This document shows positions 30,593 through 42,970 of a stretch of DNA of 64,000 nucleotides, piece after piece. Within the stretch, counting starts at the first letter, position 1; each line of letters begins with the position of its first letter. The position numbers were made by a program, and so were the translations under genes. The notes under the pieces were generated by a model that was given only the letters and a program-made list of their open reading frames with translations, had not been told where the DNA came from and made no database searches. The DNA is from Silene conica (taxonomy: Eukaryota; Streptophyta; Magnoliopsida; Caryophyllales; Caryophyllaceae), in the NCBI GenBank assembly GCA_029255685.2, contig CM055312.2, positions 11,308,649-11,372,648 on the forward strand, written 5' to 3'.

Positions 30593-33500
30593 TTAAGAGA
30601 GGGCTCTCCAACCAATATCTCGACGATAAAATCCTTCCGGCCAATTAATTTTCTCAACAGCTTGGTAGGCTCTATCTCTCGCTTGTCGTAGGTCATCTCC
30701 CTTTACTGTAACCCCGAGTACTCGGCCTCCTACACTAACTAGATTTCCATCCGAGTCCAATGCTGTTCCAGCATGGAATATCTTGACAGAATGAGCGGCT
30801 TTTTCGGCGTTTTCCACGTTGGATATGAGAGTTCCCTTCTTATAGCTTCCGGGATACCCATTACTTGCCATCACAACCACCATGGCAGATCCAGGAGACC
30901 AATCTAGTGATACTCCCTTCAGTTTACCTTTGCAAGCGGCCAGGAGGACCTGAGCCAAATCTGACTCCAAACGCATCATCAAAACCTGCATGGTACCAAA
31001 CATTTAGGTTATACCGTCAGAGATAGACCTGATAAACTACCCGAAAAGACCAGTAGCTACCCCAAACGTTGTCAAACCTTGTATGAACCTGATACGAAAT
31101 GAGACAGTCTAGAGTCCACCCGATAGTGACCGATCCTAAATGACTTGAGATCAAAGCCATGTTTATCTACATATCAAATGACATGGACCTCCATAAACAC
31201 AACTCAAAAGACAAGTTTTAGACCTAAAAGACCCAACCGGAAGGAAGTCTAGAACAGGCCCACATCTTGAATAATCAGATAGCACATCCAAAAACAAACC
31301 CGGAACCGAAATAACTTGACGAGACCCGGCCCAAAAAGAGCTACATCATATAACCGAACTGACCCGACACAATCAACCTGAATACCTAACGGCTAACGCC
31401 TCCCTGATCTGAATGATCCATAATCTAGGTCTACTCCATCGCCCACTATACTGGTTACTCTCGACAATTCCTACTCCATACTAGCTTTTTTCAGAATCGA
31501 GATAACTTAGTTCCGGAACTTCAGGTTAACATCTTAAACTTTCATGATGTAGGCAAAGTACAAAGTGAAACATAACAAGACAATTAAACAGTATACCCAC
31601 CTGACATTCAGGGTCACCGAACCGCACATTATACTCAATAAGCTTCGGCAGTCCGGATTTCTTTTCAATCATAAGCCCGGCATACAGAACCCCAACAAAC
31701 TTGCAACCTTCTTCTGCCATCCCTTTGACAGTGGGTAGAATTATAGAACTCATGACCAAACTTTCAAGTTCTTTGGTCAAAACAGGAGCAGGTGAGTATG
31801 CACCCATTCCCCCTGTATTGGGACCTGTATCACCATCCCCAACCCGTTTATGATCCTGGGCCGATTCTAAAGCTACAGCATTTTCACCATCAACTAGGGC
31901 GAAGAAGGAAGCTTCTTCCCCTTCTAAAAATTCCTCGACAACAATACGATTGCCTGCTGCACCAAAAACACTATTTACAAGCATAGAATCAACAGCTTGA
32001 TAAGCCTCATCCAGTGACATTGCCACAACAACTCCTTTTCCAGCAGCTAAGCCATCAGCCTTGACTACAATAGGTGCTCCTTGCTCACCGATGTACTTTT
32101 TGGCAGCAGTTGCTTCGGTAAAAGTTTGATACTATATCAAGTCAACAGTAGGATTGAGAAACACAAAAAAGACTTGGACAAAGCGATAAGCCAATATAAG
32201 AATAACACTAAAATACCTTAAAATGAGGTGTAAACAAGATCAATTATTTTACCGTCTATGGTGTGGAGCAATTTAATTTCCGACAATATTTAGCATTCTG
32301 CAGAGCTATGTTACACTACTTATCCAAGATAATATTACCTCAAACCCAAAGTAATTGTCCCCATTTGACTTTAGTGGAGACGCGGTATCAACTTTGAGCA
32401 ATAATTTCTTCAAATGTAAATAGAAATAGAAGGTAAGCCATGTTTAACCAAAACAACTACAGCACTTAAATATTATCATTTCAAAAAGTTGTAATGGCTG
32501 TATTTTGTAAAGGAAAAATAGGGTTAAAGTAGGCATTGTTCGACCACCAAAGTTGGATAAGGGCAATATGAGTGGGATGACGAGGAATCTGGGGATATAA
32601 TTTAACAAGGACTTCCTTTAATATTAACTTAACCATGAAAAAAAGAACTCAAGTGTGTCAATACTGCAGAAGCTAATGACATTCGCTGAGAACACAATTT
32701 CCAAATTATCAGTTCACCTTGAAAGGTATGCCAGTATGCGACCTATAGAAGGCAGAGTTATAATAAATGGATAATACAAGAGTTCTCGAAGAGATTAGAT
32801 ACTCGGCCTATCATTCGCAGATTGTTGCATGCAAGTAGTAGAAGTACTAAGTTCGCAAAGAGAGTTGATGTCAAACCTTGGCTGTGGGAATGCCATACTT
32901 ATAACACAAGCTCTTCATGAAATCTTTAGAACCTTCCAGGGCAGCAGCTTGAGAGGAGGGACCAAAAGTTGGGATACCAAACTTTTCAAGATCATTTGCA
33001 AGACCAGATACAAGGGGGCCCTCGGGTCCCACCACAACTAGATTAATTCCTTCCTTCTGACAGAAAGAAATGACAGCTGAACTGTTAGAAGGATCAAGGT
33101 CTTGAATGCAGACTGCGTCTCCAGAACTAGAAATCCCAACATTGCCAGGTGCACAGTAAACAATACTGCACGATGGTGATCGTTGCAATGCATAACAAAG
33201 TGCATGCTCTCTCCCACCTCCGCCAATCACCAACACACTCACCTTTTCTTCTACACTGCCATTAAATAGATCAGTTGGTCTCTTGTGAGACGGTCTCATA
33301 TTAATATAATATGAGACCAACCTATTTAAGCTAAAAAAAACACCCATTCAACCACTAGAAAACTTCTCAGAAGTCATAAATACTTCAATAGCCATTATAT
33401 GGGCAAGTCTCATGATTATCATACCATGAGACAATCTCACATAAGATTGTGTATATAGATAGCGGGTAAAAAATGACTACCATGGAAAAGCGCCAAACTG

Positions 33501-34967
33501 ATACACGCAAAATAAGTAGCTACATTTCCCTGAACATGATGGTTTCTACCATTTTAAGCTAGAATCTATACTAGGGGATGCATAAAAAAATTATGGGATG
33601 GCAAAATTTATGCTAAAACTCATTTGTAGTACCACACGATAATATACGGAGAAAATTTCCATTGTCCTCTCTCCTAGCTTTTCCAGAGTTACGGACAGGC
33701 AATGAGAACAAAGCGCAGGAGATGGGAAAATAAAATGAGAAGGCACCGAACAGTTGGGCCAAATAGCTAAACATCAAGTATGCTGAAGAATGAAGAAATT
33801 GTAGCTTACTCCCGTCACTATTCCGTCAATTCTCAGCCAATTTACATTAAGCAGAATGCTTGGAATTAGAAGGGGTATTGCTGAGAATCAAAGAGCATTG
33901 TAAGAAAAATGTGCCCTGATTCATTAATTGTTCAACAATATTCCTGAGTCTTGACACGCACAGGTTTTTTACAACCACAGAATCTGTGTTCAACATTAAT
34001 TTGTTGGAGCTAGTAATTATGTTCTTAGCTTAAAGACGTAGAGAATAATTTAAACTAAAACTAAGTATGCATTCATAATGATCACTACAACATACAGTAT
34101 GGTGATCTTAGTGACACATACTCTACCAACATTAAGTTTACAACATTCCCAAATAATTACATGGAATAATTCACATTTAAAACTACTCTCTCCGACATTG
34201 CAAAGGCCTTTGAAACATCATGCTGAAAGAGTGAAAGGAGCTTTGCAAACTTTAAGTGATACTTCCAAAGATGCGAGAATTTTGTTAACCATTGTTGTCT
34301 CAAATGAGCAACTACAATGTCCATCAAATACAAAGGTTCTCTAAATTGATTTGAATAGAATAGACACCTAGGTGCTAGGTACCTAAAGGTTTAACTTTAA
34401 ACACTTCCAATCAAAGACAAAAAGCTAACAATTAATCTCACACTTCAAACAAGCAGTCATGAATTTCCACTTAACCTCTTTGTTCTCTCTCGAGTTCTTG
34501 TATTCATAATTTCATACCATGTACTTAAACAAGTAGTAAAACAACAAGTAAACGGCTTGGCCACCACAATCAAATAAGCCTCAAGGGTACTTATACATTA
34601 CATCACACTGGATAAGAAGACACTAACCTGTTCTTATCTCATTGTTGGCAATGCAAGAAACAACGAACAACTTCCTCCCACCTGCATTCCGCGTACCCAC
34701 ATTCCAATCATCCAAACCAAAACCCCGCTCACTTGCTACACTAAAGCAACCATTCCAAGAATTGCTTTTTCTCGATAAAACTCTACCAGTAATCTCATTT
34801 TTCGAACAAAACATCGATGAACTAGTTAATCCAACAGATGCCTTTAATGTACTAACTTTCATCCTTTGTCCAAAAACCATCATCTTTTCACCAGAAACTT
34901 GTTTACATGAATAACAACCTCCACTAAAACCAATAGAACCATACATTTGAGATACATAAGAACTCAT
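30593..34967 (-). CDS. PUR2: Phosphoribosylamine-glycine ligase (GAR synthetase), organelle-targeted
   Basis: Second enzyme of purine synthesis: joins glycine to 5-phosphoribosylamine using ATP; plastid-located in plants. Exons on the minus strand: 34628-34967, 32877-33250, 31601-32131, 30593-30985, GT-AG throughout, total 1638 nt, 545 aa. Residues 1 to about 110 are a Ser/Lys/Gly-rich transit peptide. Then come the N domain ([13 protein letters not shown] about 119-131), [29 protein letters not shown], the ATP-grasp core ([10 protein letters not shown] about 262, [20 protein letters not shown]), the metal/ATP motif [13 protein letters not shown] and the C domain ([18 protein letters not shown]). 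The second exon start is chosen at the AG (33251-33252) that keeps the frame; the AG five bases upstream would bring in a stop. No lesion seen. Confidence 0.93.
33270..33460. repeat. Possible MITE remnant in PUR2 intron 1
   Basis: GAGACGGTCTCATATTAATA and its inverse TATAATATGAGACC sit next to each other (33290-33315), and a second, inverted set (AAGTCTCATGAT...CATGAGACAATCTCAC) follows at 33402-33443. It resembles common plant foldback MITEs; no TSD was identified. Confidence 0.45.
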
Positions 34968-35530
34968 TTCACTTCAATAACCTCCCAATCGCTGCGAAAA
35001 AAACATCACATTTTCAAAATCAAAACAAAGCTAAAAGCTTTCACAGGCAAAGTGACGATGAAACAGCTCGAAATCACAAACCCTAGAACAAATCAAAGTA
35101 ATTAACAATACCCAAATAATTGACATCAATAATTTGGCTTAATTTCAAATATCAATTCATACCCACATTATATTTTTCAACATCATACAATAAAACCTTT
35201 CAATATGAATATATAAATAGCAGTTCAAATTAATTCCATATGTTCGATTAGAATACACCTCACGTATATTGAACAAACGTATGTAATTGACTTGAACGGA
35301 CGGAGTAGTTATATCAATCCACATGCTTAAGAAAAATTAAACTGTTCCTCAACAACAAGAATAACTAGAGCATGAATAAGCAGCGATAAATTACAAATTT
35401 ACAATAATTTCTACCAAAAAATTACTCAAAAACGAAGAAATGTATCAAACAGACTTACTAGAAATATTGAAATTAGACGAAATTAGGAGAAAATGGTGAA
35501 AGAGTAGCTTCCAATATAAACAGTCTGCGA
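34968..35530 (-). promoter_or_regulatory. PUR2 5' leader with leader intron and TATA-like box
   Basis: On the minus strand a strong donor GTAAGTCT (35451-35458) and acceptor TTTTCGCAG (34992-35000) suggest a 467-bp intron in the 5' UTR, 24 bases before the ATG. A TTTATATTGG box (35511-35520) lies about 50 bp upstream of the donor. Inference from signals only. Confidence 0.55.
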
Positions 35531-35667
35531 CTGTTTTTGTTATGCTTGGTAGGGGCTTAGGAGGTAAAAATGAAAGAGGTGCGAAATTTAACTACTAGTT
35601 CAATTCCCGTCAGCATCAAAATTTATCACGTGATACGCGGTAGTCTTTATGCCGTGGAAAAAAAAAC

Positions 35668-36214
35668 GGCGAAAGTGGCCATTAATCCCCATAACTTTGA
35701 GCAATTGTGATATTAAGCCCATAAGTTTCAAATGTAGTGATTAGGTCCCATAACTTTGAATTTTGTGATTTCCAACCAAAATTGCACCCAAAAAACCAAT
35801 TTCATTCATTTATTCAATTTATCAATACAATAAAAGTTGTTGTAAATTTATAAATTGTATGAAATTTAATACACATTTTTGGGAAAAATTAATATTTGAA
35901 TGAATTACATAAAATTTAGAATTTGTAAAGTAATTTCATATGTATATAAATTTTATTAAAACTGGTTAAAATATTTAAAATATCCTATATAAAAACTATG
36001 TTAGTTACTAGGTTATTTAAATTCTTATAAAATATTAAAAATTATTTAATGTACAATGAATATAAATATAAAAGTATTAATGATATATTTTATGTTAAAA
36101 TTAAAAATAGGGTTGAATTTCACTTTTTGTCAAAGTTACGGAGCCTATATTTATAACTTATGGGGCTTAATTTCACAATTGCTTAAAGTTATGGGGGCAA
36201 ATCACCACTTTCGC
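35668..36214. mobile_element. MITE with about 60-bp inverted ends
   Basis: The left end reads GGCGAAAGTGGCCATTAATC, CCCATAACTTTGAGCAATTG; the right end read inward reads CCGCGAAAGTGGTGATTTGC, CCCATAACTTTAAGCAATTG. A-rich sequence flanks both sides (GGAAAAAAA), so the TSD cannot be set exactly. AT-rich core, no gene. It lies about 140 bp upstream of the PUR2 TATA-like box. Confidence 0.75.
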
Positions 36215-36232
36215 GGAAAAAAACTTAGTTAT

Positions 36233-37163
36233 TCATTCATGTACGAGTTTTACTCATTCATGGACTTTTTTCATTATTTTTCCATTTTATGCCCTTTGCC
36301 TAGAAATGACAAAACTCTCTCCCTCGGTCCCTCTCTCACAAAATTAATCAAATCCGTCAAAATTACACAACTATTATGTTACTTCGTATATCAATCAAGC
36401 AAGTCTAATTAGTAACTTTATTAATTATATTATATAAAATTAAGGAATTAATTTAGACTAATTAAATTAGGGTTTGTTTAAACCGTCGTCGGCGTTAACA
36501 TTGGGAAATAGCGATGTCGCCGGCGAATTTAGGGCGAATTGTAGGACTTGGGAATTTTCCAACTTCAATCTTAAACTCATTTTGCTCATTCAGCATGGTA
36601 ATATTATTATAATATGGCACTTTTTAAAGATTTCTAGATATAGGGACGATGAAGCGAGTCTGAGAAATTGAAGAATTGAAAAATTGAGGAATCTAGATAT
36701 CGAGAGATGAGGAGGAGATGATTGAATCATTTTTTCCAGAGGTCCACCCGTGGCACTAAAGTTAGTCTCGCTTATTAAGTCTTCTCTTTTGTTCGCTTTC
36801 CACTAGTGTATCAGAGTTAACTAGGATTGAAACTGGAATTGAATCAAACTGAATCGAACCTGATAAACAAGTGAATTGAAAAAGATAGATCTGGTTAAGA
36901 GGCTAAGAGCATTGTTGGGAGGTCGATCTGTGAGTTTGTTTGATGGTCGGTATGAAGAGGTCGTCAATACCGGTCGGAGGCGCAAGCAAGGCGGTGGTGA
37001 GAATGGTGGATGGTTTCTGACGAGTGGTGGTTGAATGATGGTAATTATAGTAAAAAAAAAAGGGTAAATGAAGAAGAGAGACTAACACAAGCGTATTGAA
37101 AGGAAATTATCGGGTATTAGAGTCATTTACGTCCATGAATGAGTAAAACTCGTACATGATTGA
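36233..37163. mobile_element. Inverted-repeat element, ends CATTCATGTACGAGTTTTAC
   Basis: The 33-bp end at 36233-36265 is repeated inverted at 37131-37163 with one mismatch seen. The core (36470-37075) is partly GC-richer with no recognisable gene. TSD not identified. Confidence 0.65.
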
Positions 37164-38287
37164 GCATCACCCAAAAAAAATTGCAGGTTTGGGAAATAAA
37201 AATCGTACTTAAAAGGTTAAAAATTTGTTGTGGCCGAGGATACGTTAAATGCTTTTATTTGAGGTTGTTCACTGTTACGACGTGATTGACCGTTCTCGTG
37301 ACTCATGAAATCATGATGCATGGAAGTCGGATTAAAGTCCAATTGCTTGGTCAAGTTGATGCACTAGTTATTTTTGAAGTAGTTTATCTGGGTAGAAAAC
37401 AAAGTCTACAACTTGCGAATCTTGATGGACCGCTTACGGTGATTAATTGTGAGTTTGGAGTGAATACGGGCTAGAAGCCCATGAACAAAACAAGCATATT
37501 AGCGATTTTAAGACTAGTACAAGCAAAATATTTACCGCGATAATCAACACCTCATGAAAATACATTGTTTATACATATTTCTCCTCTCATAAGCTTGCGA
37601 CGGATAGTGCCGTTGCAAATAAGAATTTGTGTTGTTTATAAGGGGAAGTGCAACATCCATTATTGGAAGTTGGAACCACCATAAACAAGTCTATGACCAA
37701 AATGATTTCTAATATCCGACCAGGGCACATCACTGACCGAATTGCATACGAGTCATACGACTATACGTAACTCTGGGTTGGGATTAAAGCACAGGTATGT
37801 AGCTTTGGTCTGGGCTTAAGGCTTAAAGACGGTAAAGCTAAATTTGTTAACCAACCTACTATACATCGTCGACAAATTACTAATTATCGTCGACACATTT
37901 TAATAAATTTCCTAAACTATCATTTCCATCCCCTTCCTTTCCCCTTTATATTCAAACAAATCTAACTCAAAATTCATTTTTCATCTCACAAAATTCAAAT
38001 ACAAAAACCGTTTTCTTTTCAACAACAAATTTTCCGTCTCAAATTCAAAACTTCAACACGGTATGTATTCTTTACTTCTTAGTTTTTTTTTTTTTTGTTA
38101 TTTTGATAGATTAGAAACGGAATTAGGATAGATGCCTTAATTTTTGACGGAAATAGGATTGAATCGTAGTTTGAATGTCGGATTTTTATTAATGTAATTT
38201 GTTTTAGTTATGTTTTTACCCGGATTTGTGTCGTGTTCTTGCAAAAAACGAACGAAAAACAAAAAAAAAAAAAATTGGGAAGAAAAT

Positions 38288-38412
38288 TATTTTCGTCCAG
38301 ACTAGGGTTGGGACGAAAAAAAATTTCGTCTGAGCCTAGGCTGGGACGAACTTTTTTTCGTCCCAGCCTAGTCCCAGACGAAATTTTTTTTTCGTCCCAA
38401 CCCTAGTCTGGA
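38288..38412. repeat. Left subterminal palindromic repeats of MULE-2
   Basis: TTTCGTC...GACGAAA dyads joined by CCAGACTAGGGTTGGGA-type links, in both orientations. They match the right subterminal block. Confidence 0.75.
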
Positions 38413-38760
38413 CGGAAATTCCCAATTTTTTTTTCCCGTTCCGTCTTGCTTTGTTACCGTAAAAACAAATAATTTTTATTTCAAAATGTTTAATTATTTT
38501 CGATTAATAATTGATTTATTTTTATTTTTAAGATTATTTTGTTTTCGTTAAAAAATAGTTTTTATTTTTTCCGTCTTGCTTTGTTACCGTAAAAACAAAA
38601 ACAATTACTCCCTCTTATTCAGTCTTGTCTTGTTATTATTCTTATTTTAAAATGTTTATTTTTTTTCTCAATTTAATAGTTGATTTATTTGTATTTATTA
38701 AATTATTTTGTTTTCGTTTAAAAAATAGTGAAATGGGAAATTGTAATTTTGTGAATAGAT

Positions 38761-41172
38761 GGCTGGACGAGGAAATGACCGAAATGTTCGAGTTCGAAAG
38801 GTGACAGCATCAGCACGGGCTGGAAAACAGTTACGGTTTCAGGCAGAGGAGTTGGGGGCTGCTGATAGACCTGTCAAACGGGTTAAACGGGCGGGTTACG
38901 GGTCAGGTAGATACGGGTTCGGGTAAAATACGAGTCGGGTGTATTTCGGGTCGGGTAAAACACGGTCAAGTCTATACGGGTTCCGGGCCGGGTTCGGGTA
39001 AAAATACGGGTCAATCAACCTCTTTTCATCGCATTTTTTAAAACTTCTTTTATATCGTAATTCCTACATTTATACGTTTTCTCTTCTCTTACTCGTCTTA
39101 GTCAACTTAATTGTCACCATTTTCGCCATCACCACCAACATCATCATCGTTATCGTCATCATTAACTCGCTAAATACGATAATGAGATTCAAATAAGATA
39201 ACAATGATGACGTGACATGTGATCTGAGATGATGAGGTGAAAGTGTTGACGCAAAGTGCGGTTTAGTTTGACGTAATACGGTGAAAGTGACGGTATGACG
39301 ACACACACTTCGAGGTGATGATGTGGCATATGGTCCTAGGTGATGAAGAGGCAATGATGTTGTGGAATGAGATGTAAGTGACAGTGTGACACACATTTCG
39401 ACGTGATGACGTGGCATGTAGTCCATCGAAATAATGAGTTGACAATGCTAACGTGAAATGTAACTTAACGTACTAGACTAAAAGTGACGACGTGACACAC
39501 ACTTCGATGTGATGACGTGACATGTGGTACTATGTGATGAGTTGGCGGTGCTGACGTGGAATGCAATTTGACGTACTAAGGTGAAAGTGACGGTGTGACA
39601 CACACTTTACGGTGATGACGTGACATATTGTTTAAGGTGATGACGTGACATACTGTATATATATATACATATTTCTCCTCAAAAATTTATAAGTCGTCAA
39701 TACCTATAGGCTATATGACATTGTATATTATAAAAATGATATATTGTCTTGACCCAACGGTCAACCCGTTGCGGGTCGGGTTTTGACCCGTTGTTGACGG
39801 GTCAAAACGGGTTCGGGTATCTTTCAGGTTCAGGTTGAAAAAACCGGGTTATTTACGGGTCGGCTTACGGTCGGTTTTCGGGTCGGGTCAGGTTTTGATA
39901 GGTCTAGTTGCTGATGATGTAGTGGAGGAGTCTGTAGGTCAAGGTGTTGAGGAGCGGGTTGAGGAGTGGGATCAGGAGCGGGACGGGGATGAGGAGCGGG
40001 TGAGGAGGGTTTCCCGTAGACGGGATGACGGGCGTTGGGTGGGTGAGGAGGCTTCTAGTAGTGTAGCAGCTCCGAAGAAGAAGAAGTCGGGTAAGGATAA
40101 TTCTTTGGTGGTTACCGGTCGTGTTCCTGGTGGTCCATTGGTTTGTAACGTGATTCCCAGCTTTGGGGGACACATCGCCAACAGCTTATGGACGACTCCT
40201 AATGATGTAGGTCGACCAATTTTGACGGTTTACCACCGATTTGGTAAGACGAAGGTGTTGAGTAAATGGCCACTAACTCCCACCGTTCAGTCTATGTATG
40301 ACGAGAGTGGTCTTTCTCACCTAGTAGATTCCATGGCCGAGCATTATAACATGCCACTTATTGTTGCTTTCGTTGAGAGATGACAACCCGACACCAACAG
40401 TTTCCATATGCCTTTTGGGGAGATTACCATACTCCTTCATGATGTTGCGCACATCTTAGGTGTTCGGGTATATGGTGAAAGTTGTCGGGTTAATAGTGAT
40501 GACGGGACGTTGGCGGATTCTGTTTTGCATGCTTGTTGCTACTTTGGGAGGACAGTAGAAGAGCTCAGGGGGCCGTTGGATCCTCTTAAGAAGACGGTCC
40601 CTATTTACAAGAGTGGGGGTATATTGGTGGACTCGACTTTGGAGATAGCGAGGAGGAGTTGTGACTTTGTTACCGCTCAGGAGTTCTTGGTTGTGGTCTT
40701 GGCGTCGACACTTTTCGTCGACAAATCAGGCGATAGGTTACGTCCTCAGCTGTCACCGTTAGTGCGTGATCCTGCTGTTGTATATGAGTTTGCATGGGGA
40801 GTCGGTGCACTATCCTTTATGTACCGGCAGTTGGGTATAACTTCACGTTCTGGTGTGAAGACTATTGGTGGTTGCTTGACTTTGCTACAGTCATGGATCT
40901 ATGAGTACTTCCCTATCTTTAGACCAGATCCACCATCGGACATTGACGCTACCCAGTCTCGGGCATGTTGTTGGAGACATGTTGGTTCTTTCCCCCAAAC
41001 TGCGGAGAAGTTGCTGGAGTATCGTAGGATTTTAGATGGTCTTAATTATGCTTCAGTTAGGTGGGAGCCTTTTGGGCCGCGTCAGGATGTGTGTTATCCT
41101 CGTACTCTGTTCTCCGGTTGCATTCAGTTCATGGACATGGTAGAGTTGTACCTGCCTCGACAACCGCTTTAA
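38761..41172 (+). pseudogene. Plant mobile domain (MAIN-like) gene, broken by a hAT MITE and a stop
   Basis: From ATG 38761 the frame runs MAGRGNDRNVRVRKV to GAAD, is interrupted by a hAT MITE (38866-39906), and continues with DVVEESVGQG; removing the MITE and one TSD copy keeps the frame exactly. The N-terminal region is acidic with a KKKKSGK patch. The plant mobile domain (PMD, as in MAIN/MAIL1) follows: GRPILTVYHRF, LSHLVDSM, FHMPFGEITILLHDVAHILGV, FAWGVGALSFMYRQL, GGCLTLLQSWIYEYFPIF, RWEPFG. TGA at 40381-40383 stands where PMD proteins usually have Trp (ERWxP). The frame stops at 41172 close to the end of the transposase remnant, so the C-terminus is probably deleted. PMD genes carried by MULE and gypsy elements are known in plants; the role is unclear. 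Confidence 0.8.
38866..39906. mobile_element. hAT MITE inside the PMD reading frame
   Basis: Ends TAGACCTGTCAAACGGG and, inward from the right, TAGACCTATCAAAACCTG. TSD GCTGCTGA (38858-38865) versus GTTGCTGA (39907-39914), one mismatch in eight. The ends are rich in GGGTCGGG/CGGGTT repeats and the middle has diverged GATGACGTGACA repeats (39200-39650). Confidence 0.85.
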
Positions 41173-41177
41173 ACACT

Positions 41178-42719
41178 GTGCTAGTTATGTGCTTAGCCCA
41201 AGTATCCTTACCCGTGATATTAAGTGCCTTGGTCTCCACGTTCGAATATATATGCCAAAGACATAACAAGTGATCCGAATCAGGAAAAACAGTTGGAATC
41301 GCATTCAATAACCCACGTTCGAAATCTGTGACAATAACATTAGGTATTTAGGTTGAACGTTGTCGTTGAGAAGGGACTTCAGTCGCTCTAAAACCCAAAC
41401 ATACCCATCCTCAGACTCATGAGTAACAATCGCATAAGCGATCACAAAGGTCTTCCCAACGGGTGTGACACCGACCATCTCAATAAGCGGAAGACCGTAT
41501 AAGTTTGTCTTGTAGGTGGAATCGATCAACACAACATAATAGTATGATCGAAACATCTTAACTGATTCTGGATGAGCCATGAACACGTGGGTAAGTTCCT
41601 CCTCCTCCGGATCAGTAACCCAAAAATGAATATATTTATGCTGAACCGCGAGTGCCAACATTTGTTGTGTCGGGTTTCTCCCATCTCTTTCCTCGGCCCT
41701 TACTTTCTGAGAACGATTGTAGATTTGTCGCCGATTAGGTCTAGACTTCTCAGGATTTCTCTGATGCAAACCCGCACTAATAATCGTCGGTGTAACGTGA
41801 GCTTTAACTTGGGCGTCGATGAAAGCCAACTCATCTTCATCAAACCGTGCGTGATATCTATCGCCTTCACAATACATCGTTAACCCATGATTATGAAACC
41901 CGAATAGCATGACCATCATCCAATGACCTTTTTGTATTTCAACAAGTTTCATTTTGAATCTTCAATTGCACCACGAGCTACCCGTATTACTCCTTATCAA
42001 AGTATCATCATCACTATTTACGGGCCGTCGTCCACCCATCCGACAAACAAAATAATCTTGTCTCAAACTCGTGTGACGACCGACTTTTTTGTTGCTTGCT
42101 CTTTTTACTCCAACCCCGAGTTTAATTGCAATCTCATATGCCCAAGTAAACCCTTCCGTAGTCGAAACAAAAGTTCTATCGGTGATAAAATGACTAGAGT
42201 AGTCAACACCGTCTCCATCATCATAAACCTGCACACGATTGATATTTGGGTTTAGGGTTAGGGTTTTTTTTAAGAAAAAAAAAATTGGGACAAAGATAAT
42301 TTTCGTTCCAACCCTAGTCTAGACAAAAATAATTTTCGTCCAGACTAGGCTTGGGACGAAAATAATTTTCGTCCAGACTAGGCTTGGGACGAAAATAATT
42401 TTCGTCCAGACTAGGCTTGGGACGAAAATAATTTTCGCCCAGACTAGGGTTGGGACGAAAAAAAATTTCGTCCAGACGAAGACGAAAATAATTTTCGTCC
42501 AGACTATAATTTTCGTCTCAACCCTATTCTGGACGAAAATTATTTTTGTCCCAAGCCTAGTCTGGACGGAAATTATTTTCGTCTAGGCAATTCTATTTTT
42601 TTTTTTTTCAAAAATTCAAATCGGCTTCTAACGCTAATCCGTTCTACTATATTACAAATTAAAAATCATAAATTTGAAACAAATTTAAATCGTAAACTAA
42701 CCTCGTTATTGTCACTCAT
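41178..42719 (-). pseudogene. MULE-2 transposase, FAR1-type, C-terminus missing
   Basis: A short first exon (42702-42719, MSDNNE) is followed by an intron with GT-AG ends and a long exon from 42228. The N-terminal FAR1-type DNA-binding region reads DRTFVSTTEGFTWAYEIA, LGVGVKRAS. TGA at 41962-41964 interrupts it where a Cys of the CxC motif is likely. Next come HNHGLTM, the catalytic first Asp (VLIDSTYKTNLYGLPL) and VGVTPVGKTFVIAYA. Near 41340 a frameshift moves the reading to VIVTDFERGLLNAI (second Asp) and HLLCLWHIYSNVETK. The frame fades near 41178; the final Glu and SWIM finger are absent. Clearly inactive. Confidence 0.8.
42280..42590. repeat. Right subterminal palindromic repeats of MULE-2
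   Basis: About eight dyads of GACGAAAATAATTTTCGTC linked by CAGACTAGGCTTGG, later inverted. They lie inside the proposed first intron of the transposase gene. Confidence 0.8.
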
Positions 42720-42970
42720 CATTGAAAACCGTTGTTGAAATCGTTGAATTAACGCTGATCGATTCGTTAAAATCCGTTGATCGAATCGCACTAAACCGAC
42801 AAGTTTTTGTATTTTCTAAGAAAACCGAGTTTTTTTAATTTTGTAAGAAACCGACAATTTTTTTTATGAATTTTAGCCCGAATATCAAGCGGTAAATATA
42901 AAGGGTTGAAGGGGCAAAATGGGTAGTTCATGTAAAAGTGTTGACGATAATTAGTAATTTGTCGACGACG

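Larger units (their letters stand above)
37864..42970 (-). mobile_element. MULE-2, decayed Mutator-like element with PMD gene and FAR1-type transposase
   Basis: The inverted ends match over about 30 bp and then fade: 37864 onward reads CATCGTCGACAAATTACTAA and the right end inward reads CGTCGTCGACAAATTACTAA. Subterminal GACGAAAATAATTTTCGTC-type repeats stand on both sides (38288-38412, 42280-42590). A plant-mobile-domain gene runs plus from the left, and a MULE transposase minus from the right; they meet head-on near 41173, where both are cut short. A 9-bp TSD could not be found, so the outer limits are approximate. A 1041-bp hAT MITE is nested inside. Confidence 0.75.

Noticed and set aside
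42245-42262. Interstitial telomere repeat (TTTAGGG-like)
   Set aside because: Only about two to three units; such short motifs are common near plant genes.
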